From the NCBI RefSeq assembly GCF_012913485.1, contig NZ_CP051774.1, positions 1,860,001-1,924,000 of the forward strand: a stretch of 64,000 bases of DNA. Reading direction: 5' to 3'. A program made the position numbers and the translations under genes. This document shows, one piece after another, positions 52,831-61,273 of the stretch (positions within the stretch are counted from its first letter, which is position 1; each line of letters starts with the position of its first letter). Under the pieces are notes generated by a model. It was not told where the DNA came from. It saw only the letters and a list, made by a program, of their open reading frames with translations, and searched no databases. The stretch is from Luteolibacter luteus. GTDB taxonomy: Bacteria; Verrucomicrobiota; Verrucomicrobiia; Verrucomicrobiales; Akkermansiaceae.

Positions 52831-54684
52831 TCAAACAACGCGCGGCCGCGTCATCTTCTCGGGCGAAAGCAGATCATCGAGCTGCTCCTTGGCCAACCAA
52901 CCTTTCGCGAGGACGAGGTCATAAACGCTACCACCCGTCGCAAGTGCCTCCTTGGCGATCGCGGCACTCCGCTCGTAGCCAAGCACCGGGTTGAGCGCGG
53001 TCACCAGTCCGATCGAGTGACGGACATACTCAAGGCAGCGTTCGCGGTTGGCTTGGATTCCCGCAATACAGCGGGCATTCAGGATCACGGCAGCATTCCG
53101 CAAAAGCGTAAGACCGAAGAGCAGGTTAAAGGCGATGACCGGCTCAGCCATGTTCAATTCCAGCTCACTGGCTTCAGACGCCATCGACACGGTCACATCA
53201 GCACCGATGATCTGGAAGCATACTTGGCTGACCACCTCCGGGATCACCGGGTTCACCTTCCCGGGCATGATCGAAGAACCTGGCTGCATCGAGGGCAGGC
53301 GGATCTCATAAAGCCCGCAACGCGGCCCGGACGAGAGCCAGCGCAGGTCATTGCAGATCTTCGAAAGCTGCACTGCAGCCGTCTTCATGGCACTGCTCAT
53401 CAGCGCGAAGCATCCGCTATCCTGCGTGGCTTCCACCAGATTCGCGGCCAGGTTCACGGGCAACCCGCTGATCTCCGCAAGTTGCTTCGTGCAGAGTTCG
53501 GCATAGCCGGGAGGGCTGTTGATGCCGGTACCGATGGCAGTAGCCCCCATGTTGATCTCATAGAGCTCTTCCGAAGCACGCTCCAGGTATCGGATGCCAT
53601 CGCCAATCATCACCGCATAGGCTCCGAACTCCTGTCCCAGCGTCATCGGCACGGCGTCCTGGTTCTCGGTACGGCCCATCTTGAGGACGTCGGCAAATTC
53701 GGCAGCCTTCGCTTCCAAAGCCTCCTTCAACTCACGCAGTGCGGAAACCGCATCCCGTAAGGTCAGGATCACACCAAGTTTGATCGCTGTCGGATACGCG
53801 TCGTTGGTCGATTGGGAGCGGTTGACATCGTCATTGGGATGCAGGTGCTCATATTGCCCCTTACGATGCCCCAAGAGCTCCAAGGCACGGTTCGCGATCA
53901 CTTCGTTCGCGTTCATGTTGGTCGAGGTGCCCGCTCCACCTTGGATCATGTCGACGGTGAAATGGGAATGCCATTGCCCGGCGATCACCTCGTCGCAAGC
54001 GGCCACGATCGCATCGGCCCGTTCGGGCTTGAGCACGCCCAACTGCTTGTTCGCGATGGCAGCCGCTTTCTTCACGTAGCCAAAGCTCCGGACGAAGTGA
54101 CTGAAGTGGCTGAGAGGGATCCCGGAAAGGGGGAAGTTCTCCATTCCGCGCAGGGTCTGCACCCCGTAGTAGGCGCTATCCGGCAACTCTCGCTCGCCAA
54201 GCGAATCGTGCTCCTTCCGCCAAGTGGAGACCACCGAAGGCCCGGCTCCGGCGGCATGGCGGTTCGCGTCCCGCAAGCGGACACTCAGACGCCGGGCCAC
54301 ATGACCGACCATACGATAGAAGGTCTCCGGCTTGGAGCTTCTCAATTCATCGAAGACCTCACGCGGGATCCTCAGCACCTTCACCTTGGAAAGCGCCACT
54401 GCCGAAGAGGAGTGGGGAAGATCGTCCAGCATCACGCCCTCCCCAAAGGCTGCTCCGCGGGTCAAGGTGGCCAGCCGCGTCGTGCTACCGTGAACCCCCG
54501 CCACGATCTCGATCTCGCCTTCTTCCACAATTCCCATCCACTGGCGGGGTGTGGATTCATGGAACAAATAGTCGCCTGATTGATACTCGTGGGAGCCACC
54601 TTGGGTCAGCAGCGCTTCGAGTTCATCAGGTGAAATGCCAATGGTACCGGCAATGTCCCGGACTCGGTTTTCTGAAAAGTTCAT
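52831..54684 (-). CDS. CNB-aspartate ammonia-lyase fusion
   Basis: 617 residues. The N-terminal CNB-like domain (about 5-135) has YQSGDYLFHESTPRQWM and TRGAAFGEGVMLDDLP; the residue after is HSSSAVA, so the usual phosphate-binding Arg is absent. A linker (about 136-155) leads to a full aspartase (about 156-617): TVDMIQGGAGTSTNMNANEV, NDAYPTAIKLG, PMTLGQEFGAYA, LGATAIGTG-type GATAIGTGIN, and signature GSSIMPGKVNPVIPEVV (469-485). This matches AspA more than FumC. It interconverts aspartate and fumarate plus ammonia. Start ATG 54684; a GTG at 54708 would overlap the Dcu stop. Confidence 0.93.
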   Translation of the reverse strand: MNFSENRVRDIAGTIGISPDELEALLTQGGSHEYQSGDYLFHESTPRQWMGIVEEGEIEIVAGVHGSTTRLATLTRGAAFGEGVMLDDLPHSSSAVALSKVKVLRIPREVFDELRSSKPETFYRMVGHVARRLSVRLRDANRHAAGAGPSVVSTWRKEHDSLGERELPDSAYYGVQTLRGMENFPLSGIPLSHFSHFVRSFGYVKKAAAIANKQLGVLKPERADAIVAACDEVIAGQWHSHFTVDMIQGGAGTSTNMNANEVIANRALELLGHRKGQYEHLHPNDDVNRSQSTNDAYPTAIKLGVILTLRDAVSALRELKEALEAKAAEFADVLKMGRTENQDAVPMTLGQEFGAYAVMIGDGIRYLERASEELYEINMGATAIGTGINSPPGYAELCTKQLAEISGLPVNLAANLVEATQDSGCFALMSSAMKTAAVQLSKICNDLRWLSSGPRCGLYEIRLPSMQPGSSIMPGKVNPVIPEVVSQVCFQIIGADVTVSMASEASELELNMAEPVIAFNLLFGLTLLRNAAVILNARCIAGIQANRERCLEYVRHSIGLVTALNPVLGYERSAAIAKEALATGGSVYDLVLAKGWLAKEQLDDLLSPEKMTRPRVV

Positions 54685-54704
54685 TGGATCTTGGGATTGA
54701 AGGT

Positions 54705-56033
54705 TCACGCCATGATCTTGCCGATGAGCAGACCGACGACAACTGCCACGGTGGTACTAACCAAGCCAGGCAGCAGGAATGAGTGATTGATGACGTATTT
54801 GCCGATCCGGGTGGTGCCCGAGCGATCGAAGTTGATAGCGGCAATGATCGTGCCGTAATTGGGGATCAGGAAATAGCCGTTCACAGCGGGGAACATCCCG
54901 ATCAGGAAGGGCGGCGCGATCCCGAGTGAAAGCCCCAGCGGCATCAGGGCCCGGGCTGTCGCAGCCTGGCTATACAACAACACCGAGGCGAAGAAGAGTC
55001 CGAAGGCAAAGGACCATGGCGCGGCCTTCGCCATGCCTCCGAGACCGCCGATGATCTCATCCTTGTGCGCGGCGATGAAGGTATCTCCCATCCAAGCGAG
55101 GCCGAAGATGCCCACCACCGCGGTGATCCCGGCGCGGCAGGTGGAGGTCTGCGGGATCAGGTCCGGCTTTACCTTGCAAATCGTCATCGAGGCTGCGGCA
55201 ACCGCGAGCATCACCATCTCGATCGCAACCGGCATCGGCACGCTGATCGGCTTCCCATCCGCGCCCTCGAGCGTCCGGAGGGACGGGACAAGACCGAGCA
55301 CCACCACGAATGCGACGCCAATCAGGAAGATGATGGCACTCGTGCGCGCGGACTTTGGCAGGGCCTCGGCTTCACCTGCTTTCACGGGCGCGGGGATCTT
55401 TCCTGCCGCTAGCAAAGCCTGATACTCGGGGTCTTCAGAGAGTTCTTTGCCCACCCGGGTTTGGACCAGCGCAGCGACGATCACCCCGCTCAGGGTGGCC
55501 GGCACGCAGATCATCAAGATCTGAGGCAGCCCCCACGGAAGATTCTGGCTGTGAAACAGTCCGATCATCGCCGCCGTCGCAGCGGCCACCGGGCTCGCTG
55601 TGATCGCCTGCTGTGAGGCAATTGTCGCAATCGCCATCGGCCGCTCCGGACGAATGCCATTCTGGTGTGCGACCTCATAGATGACCGGCAGCAGGGGATA
55701 GACGATATGACCCGTCCCCGCGAGGAAGGTGAACGCGTAAGTGGTAAGTGGGGCGACAATGGTCACTTGCTTCGGGTTCTTCCGGATGATCTTCTCCGCA
55801 ACCCGTACCAGGAACTGGATGCCACCGGCAGCCTCCATCACCGAGGCTGCCATGATCACGGCTAGGATGATCAGCATCACATCCACCGGCGGGCCAGTGG
55901 GTGCCACCCCCATCAGGAAGAGGACCACCAATCCGATACCGCCCCACAAGCCGAGGCCAACACCGCCCACCCGCGCGCCTACTGCCAGCGCGGTGATGAT
56001 GACGAGGAAATGAACAATTAGCATCACACTCAT
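54705..56033 (-). CDS. Anaerobic C4-dicarboxylate transporter, DcuA/DcuB family
   Basis: 442 residues, about ten membrane spans. Family hallmarks VDVMLIILAVIMAASVMEAAGG, TFLAGTGHIVYPLLPVIYEVAHQNGIRPERPMA, then SQQAITASPVAAATAAMI. Dcu carriers exchange aspartate, fumarate and succinate under anoxia. It overlaps the porin stop by ATGA and the aspartase by its terminal GTGA, an aspartate/fumarate import-and-lysis set. Confidence 0.95.
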   Translation of the reverse strand: MSVMLIVHFLVIITALAVGARVGGVGLGLWGGIGLVVLFLMGVAPTGPPVDVMLIILAVIMAASVMEAAGGIQFLVRVAEKIIRKNPKQVTIVAPLTTYAFTFLAGTGHIVYPLLPVIYEVAHQNGIRPERPMAIATIASQQAITASPVAAATAAMIGLFHSQNLPWGLPQILMICVPATLSGVIVAALVQTRVGKELSEDPEYQALLAAGKIPAPVKAGEAEALPKSARTSAIIFLIGVAFVVVLGLVPSLRTLEGADGKPISVPMPVAIEMVMLAVAAASMTICKVKPDLIPQTSTCRAGITAVVGIFGLAWMGDTFIAAHKDEIIGGLGGMAKAAPWSFAFGLFFASVLLYSQAATARALMPLGLSLGIAPPFLIGMFPAVNGYFLIPNYGTIIAAINFDRSGTTRIGKYVINHSFLLPGLVSTTVAVVVGLLIGKIMA

Positions 56034-57544
56034 TTGACCAGATCGTAGCGGATCACGAAGTTAAGCCGATGGGCATCGCCATCGGACCCATCGTAGGTTT
56101 CCTTGGTTCCGTAGAGGTACTCAAAGCCCATGCGGAATGAGCTTGTCGGCTGCCACACCAGGTTCGCACCAAAGCTCGCCGTGGTTTCTGGCGTTAAAGC
56201 GGCGACGGACGGCGGCAAATCAGCCATCACCCAACTCGCGGCGAGCGTGGAACGAAAGTGTTCGTTCCAGCGGTGGGTGTAGCCCACCATCGGCGCAAAG
56301 ATCGGTATGGCCTCCAGGTCATTTCCCACCCACGCCGCATCAAGATTCGTGCCACTGAAGTCATTCACATAGCGCGAGATTCCCTCGCCGTAGGCGAGCT
56401 GTGCGGAAAGATCATCGCTCTCGGTGATGTGCCAGGTACCCGAAAGGCTGGCACCCCAGCCCATGGTATCGCCATCCGGACCAGTATCGCTTTCGAAGCT
56501 CAAGCTCCGTCCGATGCCGGCGAGCTGCAAGTTCCCGACATCGCCTTCCCATCGGCCGCCAATGATCACATCCGGTGTGACACTGCGAGTTTCCGAGTCG
56601 TCGGGAATCGTGCTACCGAGGATGTCGCTCTGCGGATATTCGATGCTGATGTAGGCGTGCCCTTCACCGCAGTCCTCCCACAGCGGATGAGTGTATCGAA
56701 GTTGGGCCTGACGCCGGTTGATAATGCCGGCCGGCCCCTGATAATCCAGCACGTCGGGCCACGCATCCGGGTTCATGAAGCCGGAGAACGTTTGGCCGAT
56801 CAGGAAATTCCATGCCTGCCCATAGAAGTGCCGGACCCGGAAGCTCATCGTATTCGATGAAGAATCCCCGAAGAAATCGTTCTCATTGTAGATGCGGAGA
56901 TTGCCGAGGGCTTCGGTGGGTCTCCGGATTTCCAAGCTGATGCGCGTGCCCTTGCCATGGATTGTCGACCGTTCGTCCCCACTAAAGCCGGCTTGGTCTC
57001 CTACGGGGATAGTCGAAGGAACAAAGAGATTGGGGTTCCCATTATTGGCAAAGTCCGCAATCGCATCGACTCGGGCGGAACCGCCAATCTTGAACATCGT
57101 CTGCGTGCCGGGGATCACCACGAATCCCTTCAAGGCAGGATCCAGAGGCCGGTTCTCAGGACGAGGAGCCGCCTGCTGGAGATCTTGGAAGCCATCATAG
57201 TCTCGTACCTTGGCTTGGGCACCGGCGGCACCCGGTTGCGGAGCCACCACGGTGGCGACCTGGACCTCGGGAGGATCTGCCGGCTTGTTTGAAGCCGCGG
57301 CCTTTGAAGCTTGCCCCCGCTTGGGAGGAGGCGAGGACTTCTGCCCCGCTCGTTCGTCCTCCAAGGTAGCAATTCGCCCTTTCAGCTCGGCGATCGTCTG
57401 CTCCATCGTCGCGAGGGTTTTCTTCATCTCCTCCATATCATCGCCACGAGCGACGGCAAGCGGTGCCATGGTGGCAGCCAAGCAAAGCCAAGTGGCATTG
57501 TTAGGGATGCGGCTGGAAGACGACCCGAGCATAGGTTTTTCCAT
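56030..57544 (-). CDS. DcaP-like outer-membrane porin
   Basis: 504 residues from MEKPMLGSSS; signal peptide near AAT..AVARGDD. A short coiled coil (MKKTLATMEQTIAELKGRIATLEDE) and Pro/Ala/Thr linker precede the beta-barrel, which shows IPGTQTMFKIGGSARVDA, LRIYNENDFFGDSSSNTMSFR and HFYGQAWNFLIGQTFSGFMN, features of DcaP trimeric porins for dicarboxylates. The final VIRYDLVK is barrel-like. It begins the operon with dcu and aspartase, consistent with dicarboxylate entry. Start could also be 57532 (MLGSSS). Confidence 0.85.
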   Translation of the reverse strand: MEKPMLGSSSSRIPNNATWLCLAATMAPLAVARGDDMEEMKKTLATMEQTIAELKGRIATLEDERAGQKSSPPPKRGQASKAAASNKPADPPEVQVATVVAPQPGAAGAQAKVRDYDGFQDLQQAAPRPENRPLDPALKGFVVIPGTQTMFKIGGSARVDAIADFANNGNPNLFVPSTIPVGDQAGFSGDERSTIHGKGTRISLEIRRPTEALGNLRIYNENDFFGDSSSNTMSFRVRHFYGQAWNFLIGQTFSGFMNPDAWPDVLDYQGPAGIINRRQAQLRYTHPLWEDCGEGHAYISIEYPQSDILGSTIPDDSETRSVTPDVIIGGRWEGDVGNLQLAGIGRSLSFESDTGPDGDTMGWGASLSGTWHITESDDLSAQLAYGEGISRYVNDFSGTNLDAAWVGNDLEAIPIFAPMVGYTHRWNEHFRSTLAASWVMADLPPSVAALTPETTASFGANLVWQPTSSFRMGFEYLYGTKETYDGSDGDAHRLNFVIRYDLVK

Positions 57545-57676
57545 ATGGAAATCCGATGCACCGGACAAAGAGATTCCAGTAATACCAAAGTAGCATGCCC
57601 GGCGGGAAACCCATGCTCGACTTGCCGATCCGGCGGGCGGGTAATGACAAGACCGCTTTCCATTCTTCATCCTATC

Positions 57677-58969
57677 ATGAAGAGAGCCTTACTTGTCTGC
57701 CTCGCCCTGCTCCCATTCCTCACCAGTTGCGGAAACTTCCGACGGCTGGCGGGAGACCTGAAGGTCATTGATGAAGAATATCGAATCTACGGAGTCATCC
57801 GGAATGCGGACACCCAGAAAGTGCCGGTCTATGCCGGCGTGGTGGAGTGGCATCGAGGCGACGCACGTGTCTACTCCGGTGATCGCATCGAACTTCCACC
57901 CGGTGGCGCCTTCGCATTCTCGGTAAAGAGCCCGCTTCACCAACATGTGGTCGCTTTCGCCGATCGCAATCGCAGCGGCACCTATGATTCCGGCGAACCC
58001 ATGTGGATCCACACGGGCACCGATGGAAAGCCGAGCCCGGTGAAGCTCGATGGCGAACACCGCGCCGCAAAGGTCGATGGGCAACTCTCCTCCGGAACCA
58101 TCCCGCGGGATCTCCACGACGCCATGACGGCTTTCCTGGCAGGCCGCAGCGTCAATGAAGTGGTGACCAACCACGGCGTCAGGCTGAGCGTCGGCGAAGG
58201 CGCCAAGCTCGACGAGCCCCGCTTCGCCGCCACCCGTGGGGAGGATGGTCTCTGGACCCCGGCCACCATGGCGATCACCAGTGGCTTCGGCATCTACTTT
58301 CTGGAACCCTACGATCCCAGTCGAACCCCGGTCCTTTTCATCCACGGAGCCGCCGGATCGCCGCAGGATTGGCGCTTCGCCATGGAGCGGCTTGATCGCC
58401 AGCGCTATCAGGCGTGGTTCGCCTTCTATCCTTCCGGCGGACGCTTGGACAACTCTGCGGAACTCTTGAATCAGGGAGTCAAACTGCTGCATCAGCGCTA
58501 TGAGTTCAGGCGTCTCCACGTCGTGGCTCATAGCATGGGCGGCCTCATGGCCCGCCGTTTCGTTCAGAAGAACGTGCTCGAAGATCGGCAAAAATATATC
58601 AATACCTTCATCACCTTCTCCTCGCCATGGGGAGGGCATGAAGCCGCCGCGGCAGGGGTAAAGTGGGCACCGTCCGTTGTTCCCTCTTGGCGCGACATGG
58701 AGCAGGGATCCTCCTTCCTCGACCACCTCTTCGACCAAAGGCTGAAGGGCAAGGTGAACCACCACCTCTTCTACAGCCACCACAGCTCGCGCTCGTTCTC
58801 GATGCCTGCCGAAAACGACGGAACCGTTAGCGTGGCCAGCCAGCTTCGGCCGGAGGCAAAGGACGATGCCGTCAGCATCCAAGGCTACAATGAAGACCAC
58901 GTCTCGATCCTTTCCGCTCCCGCGGCCCTGACCCGCGCCAAGGCGGTTCTCGATGCCGCCACGCCATGA
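57677..58969 (+). CDS. Alpha/beta-hydrolase lipoprotein
   Basis: 430 residues. Signal with lipobox LLPFLTSCGNF (Cys about 18). An N-terminal beta-rich region (20-200; VKSPLHQHVVAFADRNRSG) is followed by the hydrolase fold: VLFIHGAAGSPQDW (oxyanion), VVAHSMGGLMAR (Ser nucleophile) and a late EDHVSIL (His). It is divergent from the porin and overlaps the SulP gene start by ATGA, so the two are coupled. Outer-membrane or periplasmic lipid/ester hydrolase; substrate unknown. Confidence 0.88.
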   Translation: MKRALLVCLALLPFLTSCGNFRRLAGDLKVIDEEYRIYGVIRNADTQKVPVYAGVVEWHRGDARVYSGDRIELPPGGAFAFSVKSPLHQHVVAFADRNRSGTYDSGEPMWIHTGTDGKPSPVKLDGEHRAAKVDGQLSSGTIPRDLHDAMTAFLAGRSVNEVVTNHGVRLSVGEGAKLDEPRFAATRGEDGLWTPATMAITSGFGIYFLEPYDPSRTPVLFIHGAAGSPQDWRFAMERLDRQRYQAWFAFYPSGGRLDNSAELLNQGVKLLHQRYEFRRLHVVAHSMGGLMARRFVQKNVLEDRQKYINTFITFSSPWGGHEAAAAGVKWAPSVVPSWRDMEQGSSFLDHLFDQRLKGKVNHHLFYSHHSSRSFSMPAENDGTVSVASQLRPEAKDDAVSIQGYNEDHVSILSAPAALTRAKAVLDAATP

Positions 58970-60642
58970 ACCCCCTCCGAAACCTGCCTGTCCTCTCCTG
59001 GCTGCGCGCCTATCCCCGCGACTGGTTCCGCGGTGATCTGATCGCCGGGATCACGCTGGCAGCCTACCTTTTACCCGCAGGACTCGGCGATGCTTCACTC
59101 GCAGGGTTGCCAGCTCAAGCGGGCCTCTATGCCTGTCTTTTCAGCGGCCTGGTCTTCTGGATCTTCTGTGGTTCCCGCCATACCGCGATCACCGTCACCT
59201 CTGCCATCTCCCTCCTGATAGGAGCATCGCTCGCGCCGATGTCCGGGGGAGACCCGGTCCGCCATGCGGCGTTGGCTGCATGCACGGCCCTGCTTGTCGC
59301 CCTGATCGCTTTTCTCGCCTGGCTGGCAAAGGCAGGCACGATCGTGAATTTCATCTCGGAGTCGGTGATGATCGGATTCAAGTGCGGCGTCGCTCTCTTT
59401 CTGGCGAGCACCCAGCTTCCAAAGCTTTTCGGATATAGCGGCGGCCACGGCGACTTCTGGGAACGCAGCAGCCATTTCTTCAAACACCTCGATCAGACCA
59501 AGCCTGCCGCACTGGCTACCGGCCTTGTCGCCCTTACGATCCTCATCCTTGGAAAGATCTTCCTGAAGAACAAGCCGATCGCCCTGGTGGTTGTCATTGG
59601 GGGGATTGTCGTTGCCAGCATGTTGGATCTGGAGAGCCGTGGCGTGAAGATGCTCGGCGAAATCCCCCACGGTCTTCCACCATTCGTGCTTCCTGCGGTG
59701 AGCTGGAACGATATCAACGAGCTCCTTCCGCTCGCCTTCGCCTGCTTCCTGTTAGGCGCAGTAGAGACGGCAGCGATCGGGCGGATGTTCGCCGCAAAGC
59801 ACGGTGGACGTTTCGAAAGCAATCAGGAGTTCCTGGCCCTCGCAGCATCCAACCTCGCCGCCGGGCTCGGCCAAGGTTTTCCTGTCAGCGGGGGCATGTC
59901 CCAATCGCTCGTCAATGAGAGCGGCGGCGCCCGCAGTCCGCTTTCAGGGCTCTTCGCGGCGCTCATCGTTCTGGGAGTCACGCTATTCCTCTCGGGCCTG
60001 CTCAAGAATCTCCCCCAACCTGCACTCGCAGCCATCGTGCTGGTCGCGGTCGCCGGCCTCTTCAAGCTGAAGGCTCTCATCCACCTCTGGCGCGGCTACC
60101 GTGCCGAGTTCATCGCGGCGATGGCCGCACTCCTCGGCGTGCTAGGCTCCGGCCTGCTGCGCGGCGTTCTCGTCGGAGCGATCATTTCTTTGTTCCTGCT
60201 GATCCGCCGCGCTTCACGCCCTCACGTCGCCAGCTTGGGCCGAATCCCCGGCACCCGCCGTTTTTCCGATCTCGCCCGTCACCCGGACAACGAAATAATT
60301 CCAAGCCTCCTGATCTTCCGCCCGGAAGCCAGCCTCGTCTATTTCAACATCGACCATCTGCGTGATGCAGTGATGGCTTCCGTCGACACGGCCGCGACCC
60401 GCCCGCAACTCGTCCTGATCGATCTCTCTTCGTCTCCTCACATCGATCTTCAAGCCGCTGAAACGCTTGGCATGCTCCATCGCGAGCTCGCCACTGGAGG
60501 GGTCCAACTCCAGTTTGTCGAAGCTCACGCGGCGGCGCGCGGCACCTTGCGGAACGAGGGCTTGGAAGAGAAGGCGGGCACCCTCAGTCGCTTCACTTCG
60601 GTGGCGGACGCAGTGGACGCATTCACCCGTGGCGCCACCTGA
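58966..60642 (+). CDS. SulP-family inorganic anion transporter with STAS domain
   Basis: 558 residues. SulP core with RGDLIAGITLAAYLLPAGLGDASLAGLPAQAGLY, IGFKCGVALFLASTQLPK and FPVSGGMSQSLVNESGGA. The C-terminal STAS domain (about 440-545) has LVLIDLSSSPHIDLQAAETLG. SulP proteins move sulfate, bicarbonate or other anions. Start ATG overlaps the hydrolase stop. The K-channel-like gene starts 4 nt after its stop. Confidence 0.93.
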   Translation: MNPLRNLPVLSWLRAYPRDWFRGDLIAGITLAAYLLPAGLGDASLAGLPAQAGLYACLFSGLVFWIFCGSRHTAITVTSAISLLIGASLAPMSGGDPVRHAALAACTALLVALIAFLAWLAKAGTIVNFISESVMIGFKCGVALFLASTQLPKLFGYSGGHGDFWERSSHFFKHLDQTKPAALATGLVALTILILGKIFLKNKPIALVVVIGGIVVASMLDLESRGVKMLGEIPHGLPPFVLPAVSWNDINELLPLAFACFLLGAVETAAIGRMFAAKHGGRFESNQEFLALAASNLAAGLGQGFPVSGGMSQSLVNESGGARSPLSGLFAALIVLGVTLFLSGLLKNLPQPALAAIVLVAVAGLFKLKALIHLWRGYRAEFIAAMAALLGVLGSGLLRGVLVGAIISLFLLIRRASRPHVASLGRIPGTRRFSDLARHPDNEIIPSLLIFRPEASLVYFNIDHLRDAVMASVDTAATRPQLVLIDLSSSPHIDLQAAETLGMLHRELATGGVQLQFVEAHAAARGTLRNEGLEEKAGTLSRFTSVADAVDAFTRGAT

Positions 60643-60646
60643 TCCG

Positions 60647-61099
60647 ATGCTGCCCGGCCTCTTCGCGTCATTCCTTCTGCTAGCCGCCTGCGTCGTCATC
60701 CACGCCATCGGCCTCGCCCTCTTGCTCCGTTGGGCCTACGCGCGCCCGCCCTCCGTTGGCAGGCATCCGTGGAAGCTTACGATCTTCATCGTCCACATTG
60801 CTTGGTGGCTAACATTTCTGCACCTCATCCAGATCGTGCTCTGGGCGCTCTACTACGTTGGCAAAGGCTGCCTCCCCGATTTCGAAACGGCGCTCTATTT
60901 CTCAGGCGTCAGCTACTCTACCCTGGGCTACGGCGATGTCGTGCTCCCCCATGAGTGGCGAATGCTCGGCCCCACCGAGGGGCTGACCGGCATCCTCATG
61001 TGCGGCCTCTCCACCGCGATCTTCTTTGGCATTGCCCACCGACTCCTGGAAGCGCGCGCCAAGGGGAAGATTGGAGATGTTGACCATCCGTTCAAGTAA
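60647..61099 (+). CDS. Small K+-channel-like (Ion_trans_2) protein, 150 aa
   Basis: Three hydrophobic segments (FASFLLLAACVVIHAIGLAL, TIFIVHIAWWLTFLHLIQIV, LTGILMCGLSTAIFFGIAH). A pore helix plus selectivity filter STLGYGDVVLP lies before the last one. No cytosolic domain. MLPGLFASF at 60647 is chosen; the longer frame overlaps SulP. With SulP directly before it, it may balance charge during anion transport, an inference. Confidence 0.85.
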   Translation: MLPGLFASFLLLAACVVIHAIGLALLLRWAYARPPSVGRHPWKLTIFIVHIAWWLTFLHLIQIVLWALYYVGKGCLPDFETALYFSGVSYSTLGYGDVVLPHEWRMLGPTEGLTGILMCGLSTAIFFGIAHRLLEARAKGKIGDVDHPFK

Positions 61100-61273
61100 G
61101 CCCAAACCGAGGACCCGTTCCCGCTACGAGGCGGAGCATGCTGCAGCCCGTTGCCAACATGCCCCGCCTGTACCTGTAGCGTCACACTACCGGATGGAAC
61201 CAGGCAAACTTCCCCCCGCCTGGTGGCCCGGACCGGTCGCTTGGCCAGCCGGGTTGAAATCTGGGTGTCTTTG

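Noticed and set aside
57689-58900. 403-codon minus-strand frame
   Set aside because: Antisense to the lipoprotein hydrolase, which has a lipobox and GHSMGG-like motif.
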